A DNA stretch of 64,000 nucleotides from Pseudomonas sp. MRSN 12121. Lineage in GTDB: Bacteria; Pseudomonadota; Gammaproteobacteria; Pseudomonadales; Pseudomonadaceae. Below the pieces are notes generated by a model. It saw only the letters and a list, made by a program, of their open reading frames with translations, was not told the origin of the DNA and searched no databases. This document shows positions 33,438-42,426 of the stretch, piece after piece. Made by a program: the position numbers and the translations under genes. The stretch lies in contig NZ_CP010892.1 in the NCBI RefSeq assembly GCF_000931465.1, positions 2,565,388 through 2,629,387 on the forward strand, written 5' to 3'. Positions within the stretch are counted from its first letter, which is position 1; each line of letters opens with the position of its first letter.

Positions 33438-35561
33438 ATGGCATCTGCATCCAAACGGCCCGCGCCGAAACCGGCGACAAGCCAGACCGTCAAGAAGACC
33501 GCCAGCGCCGCCAGGGCCAGCACGCCGGCCAGCAAGAAAACCACCCACGGCCAGCTCAGCGCGGCGTCTGCGCGGGTCTTGAACGTACGCCCGGACGGCC
33601 TGGATTTTCGCGACAGCATGTATGTTCCGACCCTGGTGGAAGTGCCGGTACGCCGGGAGCTGAGCGACTACCGCAAGGCCCAGGTGCCGGTGCTCGACCA
33701 GCGTCACGAAAACGCCTGCACCGGTTATGGACTGGCGACGGTGGCCCATTACTTGCTGCGCACCCGTCGCTATCAGTTCGATAACACCGATGTCAGCCCG
33801 CACATGCTGTATGAGCTGGCCCGCCGTTATGACGAATGGGCCGGCGAGGTGGACGAGGGCTCCAGTTGTCGCGGGGCGATGAAGGGCTGGTACAAGCACG
33901 GGGTGTGCCCGGCGCTGAAGTGGCCGGCCGGTAATCAGGTCACGACCCTTACCGAAGCGCTGGCCGAGGAGGCGGCGCAGCGTCCGCTGGGGGCGTACTT
34001 CAGGGTCAATCACACCGATATCGTTGCCATGCATTCGGCGATCGCCGAGGTGGGCGTGCTATATGCCAGTGCCACGGTGCACGACGGCTGGTATGCGGTC
34101 GCCGCGGATGGCCGCATCCAGCCCTCGGCGAACGTGCTCGGCGGACACGCCTTCGCGATAGTCGCCTACGACCAGGATGGCTTCTGGTTGCAGAACTCCT
34201 GGGGCGAGACGTGGGGACACGGCGGTTTCGCCCACCTGCGCTATGACGACTGGCTGGTCAACGGCGCGGACGCCTGGGTCGCGCGGCTCGGTGCGCCGAT
34301 CAGCCTGCGTGCGCCGCTGCAGACGTCGGCGCCGGCCAAGGTGCTGACGGCGTCGTCGTCCAGCGAGACCCTGCGGGAAATTCGCCCGCATGTCATCAGC
34401 CTGGGTAACGACGGCGCTTTCAACCCACGCGGCGACCTTGCGACCACCGCGGCCAGCGTGCAGGAAATATTCGAGGTGGACTTCCCGCGTATTACCGCCG
34501 GCTGGGGGAAAAAGCGCATCGTGGTCTATGCCCACGGCGGCCTGGTGACCCAGGCAGGGGCCATCGAGACCGTGGCCGGCTATCGTGCGGCGATGTTACC
34601 GGCCGAGTGTTATCCGCTGGCGTTCGTCTGGAAGACCGACTATTGGAGCACCCTGGGCAACATGCTGGCCGATGCCGCCCGGCGTCGGCGCTCCGAAGGC
34701 GTGCTGGACGCGACGAAGGACTTCATGCTCGACCGCCTGGACGATGCGCTGGAGCCTATTGCCCGCTTGCTCACCGGTAAGGCCGAGTGGGACGAAATGA
34801 AGGAAAACGGCTTGCGTGCCACCGTCAGTGCCGCGGGCGGCGCGCGGGTGGTGGCCAAGGCCCTGGCGCGCCTGGCTGCGCAGGATCCGAGCGTAGAGAT
34901 CCATCTGGTCGGGCACAGTGCGGGCAGTATTCTGCTGGCGCCGCTGGTGCAGTATCTGGTGGGCAAGGGGGCGATCGACAGCGGGCCGCTGGCGGGCAGC
35001 CAGTTGAAGGGGCTGGAGACGAAGATCGCCAGCTGCCATCTGTGGGCGCCGGCCTGCACCGTCAAGCTGTTCCGCGAGAGCTACCTGGCGCCGATCCGCG
35101 ACAAGCGGATCGAGAAATTCGGCTTGTTCACCCTGACCGATCAGGCCGAGCGGGATGATCATTGCGCGCACATCTACAACAAGTCCCTGCTGTATCTGGT
35201 CGGCGACGCCTTCGAGGATAGGGTGCGCATACCGCTGATCCGGCCCGAGGGTGAGCCGATCCTCGGGATGGCGCGGTTCGTCGCCAGTGAAGTCGATCTG
35301 GCGCAGTTGTTCGGTAGTGGCTCGAACGCCGACTGGGTGCGGGCCCCCAACGATTTGCCGATGGGCCATCGGAATGCTTCCGCGGCCCGCCACCATGGCG
35401 ATTTCGACAACGACGAAGCCACGATCCGCGCGACGCTGGAGCGCATTCGTGGGCAGGGCGCGGCCCGGCATGCTCTGGCGTTGCCGCAACCTGTCGCCGA
35501 GCGGGCGCTGCGCCGCCGCCAGGTGGACCTGGCCAGCAGCATCGAACGGAGGCAGCCATGA
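33438..35561 (+). CDS. Papain-like (C1) peptidase fused to an alpha/beta-hydrolase
   Basis: 707 residues from the ATG at 33438, with GGGAG 10 bases upstream. Residues 1-45 form a Lys/Ala/Pro/Thr-rich low-complexity lead; there is no signal peptide. Residues 60-290 are a C1 papain-type peptidase: Cys94 (ENACTGYGLAT), His237 (VLGGHAFAIVAYD) and Asn253 (LQNSWGETWGHGG) make the full catalytic triad. Residues 315-600 are a lipase-like alpha/beta-hydrolase with the oxyanion loop VVYAHGGLV (363-371) and nucleophile elbow VGHSAGS (Ser494). A charged tail follows. The stop overlaps the next start (ATGA), so the LecA-like gene is coupled. Both halves look catalytically competent. Target unknown; an effector or toxin role is only a guess. 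Confidence 0.85.
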   Translation: MASASKRPAPKPATSQTVKKTASAARASTPASKKTTHGQLSAASARVLNVRPDGLDFRDSMYVPTLVEVPVRRELSDYRKAQVPVLDQRHENACTGYGLATVAHYLLRTRRYQFDNTDVSPHMLYELARRYDEWAGEVDEGSSCRGAMKGWYKHGVCPALKWPAGNQVTTLTEALAEEAAQRPLGAYFRVNHTDIVAMHSAIAEVGVLYASATVHDGWYAVAADGRIQPSANVLGGHAFAIVAYDQDGFWLQNSWGETWGHGGFAHLRYDDWLVNGADAWVARLGAPISLRAPLQTSAPAKVLTASSSSETLREIRPHVISLGNDGAFNPRGDLATTAASVQEIFEVDFPRITAGWGKKRIVVYAHGGLVTQAGAIETVAGYRAAMLPAECYPLAFVWKTDYWSTLGNMLADAARRRRSEGVLDATKDFMLDRLDDALEPIARLLTGKAEWDEMKENGLRATVSAAGGARVVAKALARLAAQDPSVEIHLVGHSAGSILLAPLVQYLVGKGAIDSGPLAGSQLKGLETKIASCHLWAPACTVKLFRESYLAPIRDKRIEKFGLFTLTDQAERDDHCAHIYNKSLLYLVGDAFEDRVRIPLIRPEGEPILGMARFVASEVDLAQLFGSGSNADWVRAPNDLPMGHRNASAARHHGDFDNDEATIRATLERIRGQGAARHALALPQPVAERALRRRQVDLASSIERRQP

Positions 35562-35968
35562 CCATTCCCTTGCAGAACCGTCCCATCGAGGTGCTGGCGG
35601 ACAAGTCTTGTGTCCCCAGCGAATTCGAGATCGAGGCCGGGCATCGTTACCGTTTCCTGGTGGAAGGCTTGTGGTGCGATGCCAGCGACCCACCGACCGG
35701 GCCGGAGGGCGTGGCACACCCGGGCGGGGTCCGTGAGGGGTTGGGCTGGGCTCGGCGCCTGCCCGAGGCCACCTGGATGGCATTGCTGGTGCGCACTGAG
35801 GGGCCGACGGGCAAGTCGCCCTGGCGCCTGCTGGGCGGCAGCGATCAGGTCTGGTCCGACCTACCGCCGGGGCGCTTGCAGTTCTGCGCCAACGACGTGC
35901 CCGGCTTCTACTGGAACAACTCGGGAAAGATGGAGGTGCGGGTGATCGATGTTTCCCAGGGTGGCTAG
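35558..35968 (+). CDS. Small LecA (PA-IL)-like lectin-fold protein
   Basis: 136 residues, no signal peptide. The C-terminal segment ANDVPGFYWNNSGKMEVRV (111-129) aligns with the P. aeruginosa galactose lectin LecA YNDVPGTYGNNSGSFSVNI. In LecA this loop supplies Ca2+/sugar ligands Asp100, Thr104, Asn107 and Asn108; here Asp, Asn and Asn are kept and Thr is Phe. Upstream similarity extends through AGHRYRFLVEGLW, an AHP motif and WMALLVRTEG. So a beta-sandwich LecA-type domain is likely, with sugar binding unproved. It starts four bases inside the end of the protease-hydrolase gene and may bind or target that protein. Confidence 0.72.
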   Translation: MTIPLQNRPIEVLADKSCVPSEFEIEAGHRYRFLVEGLWCDASDPPTGPEGVAHPGGVREGLGWARRLPEATWMALLVRTEGPTGKSPWRLLGGSDQVWSDLPPGRLQFCANDVPGFYWNNSGKMEVRVIDVSQGG

Positions 35969-36019
35969 GCGCGGGTCCGACGGGTGTGGAAGCGGTTCGG
36001 ACAATAGGGGAGCAAGGTG

Positions 36020-37096
36020 ATGCCAATTGTCGCGTTGCTTGTCGTGCTGCTGCTCGGCGGCTGCGTCGGTGATCCGCAAGACAGGATGCCGGGTCTCTAC
36101 CGGGAGCAGGGCGTGGTCGGTGAGCCGAAGATCCAGTTTCTCGGGGTGGGCGGCTGGTTGCTGCACTGGGGTGGGGAAGGGGTAATGCTGGCGCCGTCGT
36201 TCAGCAATCCCGATTCCCTGAACTAAGGCCTCCTGCCGCCACTGCGGGTGGTGGCCGACCACAAGCGCATCGACCGCTATATGCCACGCGCCGATGACGT
36301 GACCATGCTGCTGATCGGGCACGGGCACTATGACCATCTGCTGGATGTCCCCTGGGTGATGGAAAAACACAGCCCCAGGGCCCTGGCCTATGGTTCCTCC
36401 TCGGTGGCGCATATGTTGCGGGCCATGGTCGATCCGCTGCGGGTGGTCAACGCACAGTGGGCCATGGCCCGTCCCCGGCAGGCCGATGGCGCCTGGTTGC
36501 CGCCGACGGGGGGGAGTTGGCTGTACTCCACCGGTCGGCGCGTGCGGGCCATGCCGATCCAGAGCCTGCACGCCGGGCATGTCGCCGGCATCAACCTGAT
36601 TCCCGGCGGGTATGTGGTCGATCTCGAATACACGCCGGTCTACGTCTGGCAGTGGAAGCCGGGGCAACCGATGGCCTGGTTGATCGACCTGCTCGACGAG
36701 CGCGGTGAGCCGGTGTATCGCTTGCACTATCAGGACTCCGGCGCGCCGCCGCCCTTTGGCTTTCCGCCTGCGCTGGCCGATGGCAAGGCAATCGACGTGG
36801 AGATCCTCAGCGCCGCTTCCTGGACCCAGGTACGCGATTACCCCGGGGGCTTGCTGACAGTGTCGCGGCCACGGATGGTGCTGATTGGCCACTGGGAAAA
36901 TTTCTTCGGCAGCGATCCGTACCGGCCGCGGCCGCTTCCCGGGCTAAAGCTCCAGCCTTTTCTGGACACTGTGGCCTGCCATGTCGCCCGTGGCGTTCCG
37001 GTAATCCTGCCGGCGCCCCTGGCAGTGATCCCCCTACCGTCGGCGTACCCGACGGCACGCGCGGTGTCTTGTCCGGTAGCTCGGCAGGTCGAGTGA
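36020..37096 (+). pseudogene. MBL-fold metallohydrolase lipoprotein with in-frame stop
   Basis: The frame from the ATG at 36020 encodes a lipoprotein signal (VALLVVLLLGGC) and the start of a metallo-beta-lactamase fold (IQFLGVGGWLLHW). It meets TAA at 36224-36226 (codon 69) and continues in the same frame to 37096 with VADHKRID, the metal motif HGHYDH, QSLHAGHVAG and LIGHWENFF. The downstream part retains clear protein character for 290 codons, so one base change (for example CAA to TAA) explains the break. A GTG at 36248 could restart translation but would lack the signal. It lies 51 bases after the LecA-like gene and probably belongs to the same operon. Confidence 0.75.
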
Positions 37097-37177
37097 ATTT
37101 ATCCGTCCGGCGTCGCTCATAACTGCAAATGGCGCCTTGGGCGCCGGTCGTTCATGTTGTCAGGGAGCGTCATTGTC

Positions 37178-37591
37178 ATGAGTCCCACGTTACCCGGGAA
37201 TACCGGCCTGCCATGCCGCCTGATTCTGGTGGTCGAGGACGAGCCGACGATCCGGGAATTCCTCTGCGAAATCCTCGAGGACGAGGGGTTCGCCACCCAG
37301 GGTGTGCCCACGGCGGATGAAGCGCTGGTATTCATCGATCGCCATCCGGAACAGGTTCGCCTGCTGCTCACCGATATCACCATGCCGGGCACCTTGAATG
37401 GCGCGGGCTTGGCCAACCGGGTGCGCGAACGCTGGCCGGCGATGCCGGTGCTGGTGATGTCGGGGTATGAGACGCCGCAGAGTTCCGGCATCCGTTATCC
37501 GGTGTCGTTCATCCGCAAGCCCTGGACCATCGGGCAGATCCTCGACAGCGTGGGCGATGCGTTGAAGCCGGAAGGGGGAAGGTTGCAGTGA
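37178..37591 (+). CDS. Stand-alone response regulator receiver protein
   Basis: 137 residues consisting of one CheY-like receiver domain: LILVVEDEPTIREFLCEILEDEGF (acidic pocket), LLLTDITMPG (phosphoacceptor Asp), VLVMSGYETP (Thr/Ser switch region) and IRKPW (Lys). No output domain and no kinase gene nearby, so it acts by protein contact or as a phosphate sink. AGGGAG lies 11 bases before the ATG at 37178. Confidence 0.88.
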   Translation: MSPTLPGNTGLPCRLILVVEDEPTIREFLCEILEDEGFATQGVPTADEALVFIDRHPEQVRLLLTDITMPGTLNGAGLANRVRERWPAMPVLVMSGYETPQSSGIRYPVSFIRKPWTIGQILDSVGDALKPEGGRLQ

Positions 37592-37609
37592 AACCGCTGG
37601 GCTTTCGAC

Positions 37610-37634
37610 CACCTTGGACCCGTGGGTCCAGGTG
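37610..37634. terminator. Strong hairpin between convergent genes
   Basis: CACC-T-TGGACCC (37610-37621) pairs with GGGTCCA-GGTG (37624-37634), one bulged T. Sits between the receiver gene and the convergent oxaloacetate decarboxylase gene. No T run; possible bidirectional terminator. Confidence 0.45.
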
Positions 37635-37663
37635 ATCGCAAGTGGGGAGGCCGGGCTAGCAGC

Positions 37664-38533
37664 TCATTCCTTGACGCTCATGAACTCCTTGGCCCAGACG
37701 ATGTAATCCTCGGGCTGGGTGTAGGTATGCGCCAGTTCGGTGGCGCTCAGGTCCGAGGCCTGGGTGAAGATCTGCCGCTGTTCGCGCAGGCAATCGTAGG
37801 TGGCCTTGATCGCCGCGAAATAGGCCGCGTGGCCGTCGACGATGATCTTCGCGCCCAGTTGCGCCAGGCGGGCGTCGTCGCGCAGCGCCGGGTTGCCGTA
37901 GGTCACCAGCATCAGCGGCACCGTCAGGTGCTCGGCAATCTGCTCCAGCTGCTCGAAATCCTTGACCCCGACCATGCAGATGCCGTCGGCGCCGGCGCGT
38001 TCGTACTGCTGGGTGCGGCTGATGATTTCCTGGATCGGCAGGATCGCCGCGTTGGTCCGGGCAATGATCGACAGCTCCGGGTCGACCCGCGCTTCCAGGG
38101 CCGCGCGGATCTTGCCCACGCCTTCGGCGACCGAGATCAGGTCGGTGGATTTGCGGCCGAACTGGGCCGGCAGCAGGGTGTCCTCGATGGTCAGGGCGGC
38201 GACGCCGGCGCGCTCCAGCTCGACCACGGTGCGCATCACGTTGAGGGCGTTGCCGTAGCCGTGGTCGGCGTCGGCGATCACCGGCAGCTGGGCGACGCGG
38301 CCGATGCGGGTGGCCTGCTCGGCGAATTCGCTCAGGGTGATCAGGGCGAAGTCAGGCGCGGCCAGCACCTGCAGCGAGGCGACGGAGCCGCCGAGGATGC
38401 CCACTTCGAACCCCAGGTCGGCGGCGATCCGCGCCGACATCGGGTCGAAGACGGAGGCGGTGTGAAAGCAGGAGTCTGAAGCGATCAACTCGCGGAAACT
38501 ACGGCGTAAATCTTGATGAGACAGCCTGGACAT
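37664..38533 (-). CDS. Oxaloacetate decarboxylase, PEP mutase/isocitrate lyase superfamily (PA4872-type)
   Basis: 289 residues, near the length of P. aeruginosa PA4872, an oxaloacetate decarboxylase of known structure. Motifs: [61 protein letters not shown] (metal-binding D-x-D-x-G-Y-G, about residues 87-93) and IIARTNAA. The enzyme converts oxaloacetate to pyruvate and CO2 with a divalent cation. Start at 38533; upstream open frame has no family similarity. Confidence 0.88.
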   Translation of the reverse strand: MSRLSHQDLRRSFRELIASDSCFHTASVFDPMSARIAADLGFEVGILGGSVASLQVLAAPDFALITLSEFAEQATRIGRVAQLPVIADADHGYGNALNVMRTVVELERAGVAALTIEDTLLPAQFGRKSTDLISVAEGVGKIRAALEARVDPELSIIARTNAAILPIQEIISRTQQYERAGADGICMVGVKDFEQLEQIAEHLTVPLMLVTYGNPALRDDARLAQLGAKIIVDGHAAYFAAIKATYDCLREQRQIFTQASDLSATELAHTYTQPEDYIVWAKEFMSVKE

Positions 38534-39026
38534 ACGAACTCCCGGAAGGAGGTAAAAGAGATGCCGACGATAGCGTCGAGTCAAAAATGCAATCGGTCGT
38601 CCAGCGAACCCGTGGTTGAAGTTCGCTGCGAAAACCTGGGCAGATGAAGACGAAACAAGCAGGTATGAAGCGGCGGGTGACGCCGCGCCGGGGCGCAAGG
38701 CCAGGCGGGCGGTCTTGTTATGGCCGGGATGAAGGCTATCACGGCGCCGCGATGGAAATGATGACGAATTCGTATGGCCTCATGCCAGAACGGCATGGGC
38801 CATGCCGGTTGGCGTGGGCGCCGACGCCGGTCGATCATGCCGGACGGCGCGGTCCGGGCCGATCCGGCAATGGCACCCGGGGTGGATGGCGGCACGCTGG
38901 CGGAGCGGTGGTGGCGCTGCTGGCGCGGGGGAGAACGGCCAGGAAAATGTCAGAATTTGAGTCCGGGTCTGGACCTTTTTCCCTGATGCGCAATCATTAG
39001 GACGTGGATACCCAAAGGAGAGACGC
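38534..39026. other. Long gene-free spacer
   Basis: 493 bases between the decarboxylase gene and the DUF4174 gene. A forward open frame (38644-39000) encodes Arg/Gly/His-rich low-complexity sequence without domain or good ribosome site and is not called. I see no tRNA or clear structured RNA. The 3' end (38985-39026) is AT-richer with AAGGAG before 39027. Confidence 0.45.
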
Positions 39027-39566
39027 ATGTTCATTCGGTCATTGACCCTCGCAACGTTGCTCGCTGTCACCGGCCCCGTACTGGCGGCCGACAACGAAGG
39101 CCCTCTGGCTCAGGATCAGGGCAAGTCGCGCCCGCTGATCGTCATCGCCCCCAGCACCGTGGACCCGACGCTGGTGGCACTGAAGAAGTCCCTCGACGAG
39201 CCGGCCAACCGCCAGGCCTTTGGCGAACGCAACATGGTGCTCTACACGGTGATCAACACCATCGGCCAGCGCGACGGCAAGGACCTGGACCCGCAATCGA
39301 CCATGGCGCTGATCCGCAGCCTGAAGCTGGGGGCCGGGGCGCAGACCAAGGTGATCCTGGTGGGCAAGGACGGCGAGAAGAAACTCGAGCATTCCGGGGC
39401 CATCGAACTCAAGGAAGTCTTCAATACCGTCGACCAACTGCCGGCCGCGGAGAAGGAAGCCGCCGCGCCCGCGCCCGCGCCGGTCGCGGAGACCAAGGCG
39501 GCCCATGCCGGCAAGGCTGGCAAAGCGGGCAAGCCCGCCGAGCCGCCAAAGCCGCTGGACGATTGA
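39027..39566 (+). CDS. DUF4174 periplasmic protein
   Basis: 179 residues. Signal peptide FIRSLTLATLLAVTGPVLAA (cut about residue 20). The mature domain matches DUF4174: SRPLIVIAPSTVDPTLVALKKSL, then LGAGAQTKVILVGKDGEKKL, which is thioredoxin-like in outline without a CXXC motif. The C-terminal 45 residues are Ala/Pro/Lys-rich low complexity. AAGGAG before the ATG. Function unknown. Confidence 0.82.
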   Translation: MFIRSLTLATLLAVTGPVLAADNEGPLAQDQGKSRPLIVIAPSTVDPTLVALKKSLDEPANRQAFGERNMVLYTVINTIGQRDGKDLDPQSTMALIRSLKLGAGAQTKVILVGKDGEKKLEHSGAIELKEVFNTVDQLPAAEKEAAAPAPAPVAETKAAHAGKAGKAGKPAEPPKPLDD

Positions 39567-39600
39567 ATCCGGCCATTGCCGTTTTCCTGATCCAGCGCAC

Positions 39601-39662
39601 CGCGAGCACGCTCGCGCCTACAGGGGCACCGCTGTTTCTGTAGGCGCGAGCTTGCTCGCGAT
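39601..39662. repeat. REP doublet (inverted pair)
   Basis: GAGCACGCTCGCGCCTACAG (39604-39623) and the facing copy CTGTAGGCGCGAGCTTGCTC (from 39638) form an imperfect inverted repeat with a 14-base spacer. This is a BIME-like pair of the same REP family as the copies at 24.3, 49.3, 53.5 and 56.3 kb. Between convergent genes. Confidence 0.75.
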
Positions 39663-39689
39663 AGCGTTCGCCTGATCCCCGGCCGCCCT

Positions 39690-40907
39690 TCACGACACCG
39701 CCAGCATGCCTGGAGCTTTCGCCTCAGTGGCCGCGGCGTCCTGCAGCGTCCGGCACACCCCCCGCACGATCATCTCGACCTCGCGCTCGTCGACGATCAA
39801 CGGTGGCAGCAGGCGGATGGTGGTGCCCCGGGCGACGTTGATCAGCAGCCCGTGATCCCGCGCCGCCACCAGGGCCAGGTCGCGCAGCGGCGCCTTCAGC
39901 TCGATGCCGATCATCAGCCCCAGGCCACGCACCTGCAGCACCAGCGGATGCTCCGCCAGCTCCACCCGTAAACGCTCCAGCAGGTGTTCGCCCTGGCGCC
40001 TGGCGTTGGCCAGCAGGCCCTGTTCCTCGATGATCTCCAGCACGGTGCAGGCCACCCGGCAGGCCAGCGGATTGCCGCCGAAGGTGCTGCCGTGGCTGCC
40101 CGGGGTAAACAGGTGCGCGGCTTTGCCCCAGGCCAGGCAGGCACCGATGGGGATGCCGTTACCCAGGCCCTTGGCCAGAGTCATCACGTCCGGGACCACG
40201 CCTTCGTGCTGGCAGGCGAACCACTGGCCGGTACGGCCGATGCCGGTCTGGATCTCGTCGAGCATCAGCAGCCAGTTGCGCCGGCTGCACAGCGCGCGCA
40301 CGGCCTTGAGGTAGCCGGGCGGCGGCAGGCGGATGCCGCTTTCGCCCTGGATCGGCTCCATCAGCACTGCGGCGATGCGCGGACCATGGGCCTGCGCGGC
40401 CTGCTCCAGGGCGGCGAGGTCGCCGAAGGGCACCTTGAGACAGTCCCCTGGCAACGTGTTGAGCCCCAGGCGCACCGCCGGCCCGTCGCTGGCCGCCAGG
40501 GTGCCCAGGGTACGGCCATGAAAGGCGTTCTCCATGACCACCACCAGCGGCCGTTCGATGCCTTTATGCCAGCCATGCAGGCGCGCCAGCTTCAGCGCGG
40601 TCTCGTTGGCTTCGGCGCCGGAGTTGTTGAAGAAGGCCCGGTCCATGCCGGCCAGGCGGGTCAGCCGCTGCGCCAGGCGCTGCTGCCAGTCGATGCCGTA
40701 GAGGTTGGAGGTGTGCAGCAACAGGCCGGCCTGTTCGCTGATGGCGCTGACCAGCCTGGGGTGGGAATGCCCGACGCCGGTTACCGCCACGCCGGCCACC
40801 GCGTCCAGGTACTCGCGACCGGCCTGGTCCCAGAGGCGGGTGCCCAGGCCGCGGGTGAAGCTCAGGGGCAGCGGTTGATAGGTGTTCATCAGGCAGGTGG
40901 CGGTCAT
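39690..40907 (-). CDS. Class III PLP-dependent aminotransferase (acetylornithine aminotransferase-like)
   Basis: 405 residues. ArgD/AstC-type signature: [18 protein letters not shown] (about residue 92), [27 protein letters not shown] and the PLP lysine in [15 protein letters not shown] (about residue 245). It transfers an amino group between 2-oxoglutarate and an omega-amino group, but which amine is not clear. GGAG lies nine bases before the ATG at 40907. Divergent from the LysR gene at 41007, the likely regulator. P. aeruginosa has similar probable aminotransferases outside arg operons. Confidence 0.85.
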   Translation of the reverse strand: MTATCLMNTYQPLPLSFTRGLGTRLWDQAGREYLDAVAGVAVTGVGHSHPRLVSAISEQAGLLLHTSNLYGIDWQQRLAQRLTRLAGMDRAFFNNSGAEANETALKLARLHGWHKGIERPLVVVMENAFHGRTLGTLAASDGPAVRLGLNTLPGDCLKVPFGDLAALEQAAQAHGPRIAAVLMEPIQGESGIRLPPPGYLKAVRALCSRRNWLLMLDEIQTGIGRTGQWFACQHEGVVPDVMTLAKGLGNGIPIGACLAWGKAAHLFTPGSHGSTFGGNPLACRVACTVLEIIEEQGLLANARRQGEHLLERLRVELAEHPLVLQVRGLGLMIGIELKAPLRDLALVAARDHGLLINVARGTTIRLLPPLIVDEREVEMIVRGVCRTLQDAAATEAKAPGMLAVS

Positions 40908-41006
40908 GGCGGCAGCTCCATCCAGGGGGTGTGCTGGCAGTATCGTTAGCCACCTGAGCTAGATAAACTCGTCAATTCTTTAATCATCTTCAAGTCAGGG
41001 TTGATA

Positions 41007-41915
41007 ATGGATCTGTTCCAGGCGATGTCGGTGTACGTCAAGGTGGTGGAGGCGGGGAACATGACGGCGGCCGCTCGTGAATGCGGCTTGTCCACCACCA
41101 TGGTCGGCAACCATTTGCGAGCCCTGGAGCAGCGCCTGGGGGTCAGCCTGCTCAATCGCACCACGCGTCGCCAGCGCCTGACCGAGTTCGGCGCCGAGTA
41201 CTACCAGCGTTGCCTGGCGGTGCTGGGGCTGGTGGCGGACTCCGAGCGCATGGCCGAACAGGTCCAGGGCGAGCCGTCCGGCACCCTGCGCATCACCGCG
41301 CCGCTGACCTTCGGCACCGAACGCCTGGCGCCGGCCCTGAGCGAGTTCCGCCAGCGTTGCCCGCAGGTCAAGGTGGAACTGACGCTGGCCAACCAGCGCT
41401 TCGACCTGATCGACGGTGCCTTCGATGTGGCCTTTCGCCTGGGCAACCTGGACAACCCGTCGCTGATCGCCCGGCCGCTGGAGGACTACACCCTGACCAT
41501 CTGCGCCGCGCCGGAGTACCTGGAGCGCCACGGCACGCCGCAGGTCCCGGAGGATTTGCAGCAGCACAATTGCCTGGCGTTCGCCTATCCGGCCGGCGAC
41601 GAATGGAGTTCCACCGCGACCCAGTGGCCGTTGCGCGGGCCCGAGGGCGACGTGCTGGTGCCGGTGTCGGGCTCGCTGCTGACCAACACTTCGTCCGGCC
41701 TGCACCGGGCGGCGCGGGGCGGGCTGGGGGTGGTGATGATGCCCGATGCCCTGGTGGAGGAGGACTTGCAGCAAGGCCGCCTGGTGCCGTTGCTGCAGGA
41801 TTACGAACTGCCCTGGCGGGCCATGCACCTGCTCTATGCCCAGGACCGCTACCGCCTGCCCAAGCTGCGCAGCTTCGTCGAGTTCGCCCTGGAAAAATGG
41901 GGGCGGCCGGCCTAG
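41007..41915 (+). CDS. LysR-family transcriptional regulator
   Basis: 302 residues from the ATG at 41007. N-terminal HTH: MSVYVKVVEAGNMTAAARECGLSTTMVGNHLRALEQRLGVSLLNRTTRRQRLTEFG. CrgA-type effector domain (PSGTLRITAPLTFGTERLAPALSEFRQRCPQVKVELTL). Divergent from the aminotransferase gene. Its stop TAG overlaps four bases with the stop of the convergent NUDIX gene. Confidence 0.88.
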   Translation: MDLFQAMSVYVKVVEAGNMTAAARECGLSTTMVGNHLRALEQRLGVSLLNRTTRRQRLTEFGAEYYQRCLAVLGLVADSERMAEQVQGEPSGTLRITAPLTFGTERLAPALSEFRQRCPQVKVELTLANQRFDLIDGAFDVAFRLGNLDNPSLIARPLEDYTLTICAAPEYLERHGTPQVPEDLQQHNCLAFAYPAGDEWSSTATQWPLRGPEGDVLVPVSGSLLTNTSSGLHRAARGGLGVVMMPDALVEEDLQQGRLVPLLQDYELPWRAMHLLYAQDRYRLPKLRSFVEFALEKWGRPA

Positions 41916-42418
41916 GCCGACTCGCTGGCCAGCAGCATCATCGCCGCTGAAAGGGTGTGGCCATCGGTGATCTTTCCGCTGGCGATCATGGCCAGCAATT
42001 CCTGACGGCTGACCCACAGCAGGTTGTCCACTTCACCGTCGGTGGCCGCGGCCTGCTGCTCGGCGATCTGTACCTGGCACACCGCCACCGCGCTGGCGAG
42101 CAGCGAGGTGTTGCTGTGCAGCATCCCCAGTTCGCGCACATGCGAGGCCTGCCAGCCGGTTTCCTCCAGCAGCTCGCGGGCGGCGGCGTCGGCGGCGCTT
42201 TCCCCGGTATCGATGGCGCCCCGGGGAAACTCGATGGAGTGGCCGCCGATGGCCCGGCGCTTGAGGTTGACCAGCATCAGCCGGCCATCGGCCAGGGTCG
42301 GCACGGCTACCACGCCGTTCACCGCCTGGGCTTCCTTGATGATGAAATAACCCTGCTCGCGGACCACCTTGAAGTAGGGGGTCTCCAGCAGGCACTGGCT
42401 GAGGGGGGCAGTACTCAT
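41912..42418 (-). CDS. NUDIX hydrolase (ADP-ribose pyrophosphatase-like)
   Basis: 168 residues. The Nudix box is complete: G-x5-E-x7-R-E-x2-E-E-x-G as GAIDTGESAADAAARELLEETGW (about residues 70-92, catalytic Glu pair in RELLEE). It begins eight bases after the nrtR stop and is probably the third gene of the nadD2-nrtR-nudix unit. That context suggests a substrate from NAD metabolism (ADP-ribose, NADH); this is inference. The E-x-P-R-G-x-I-D spacing fits the ADP-ribose pyrophosphatase group. Confidence 0.85.
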   Translation of the reverse strand: MSTAPLSQCLLETPYFKVVREQGYFIIKEAQAVNGVVAVPTLADGRLMLVNLKRRAIGGHSIEFPRGAIDTGESAADAAARELLEETGWQASHVRELGMLHSNTSLLASAVAVCQVQIAEQQAAATDGEVDNLLWVSRQELLAMIASGKITDGHTLSAAMMLLASESA

Positions 42419-42426
42419 GACGGGCA

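Noticed and set aside
36248-37096. A separate intact gene starting at the GTG at 36248
   Set aside because: It lacks a ribosome site and signal peptide and is in the same frame as the lipoprotein start; the interrupted single gene explains it better.
38644-39000. A 118-codon forward frame in the spacer upstream of the DUF4174 gene
   Set aside because: Arg/Gly/His-rich, no domain, poor start context; more likely non-coding.
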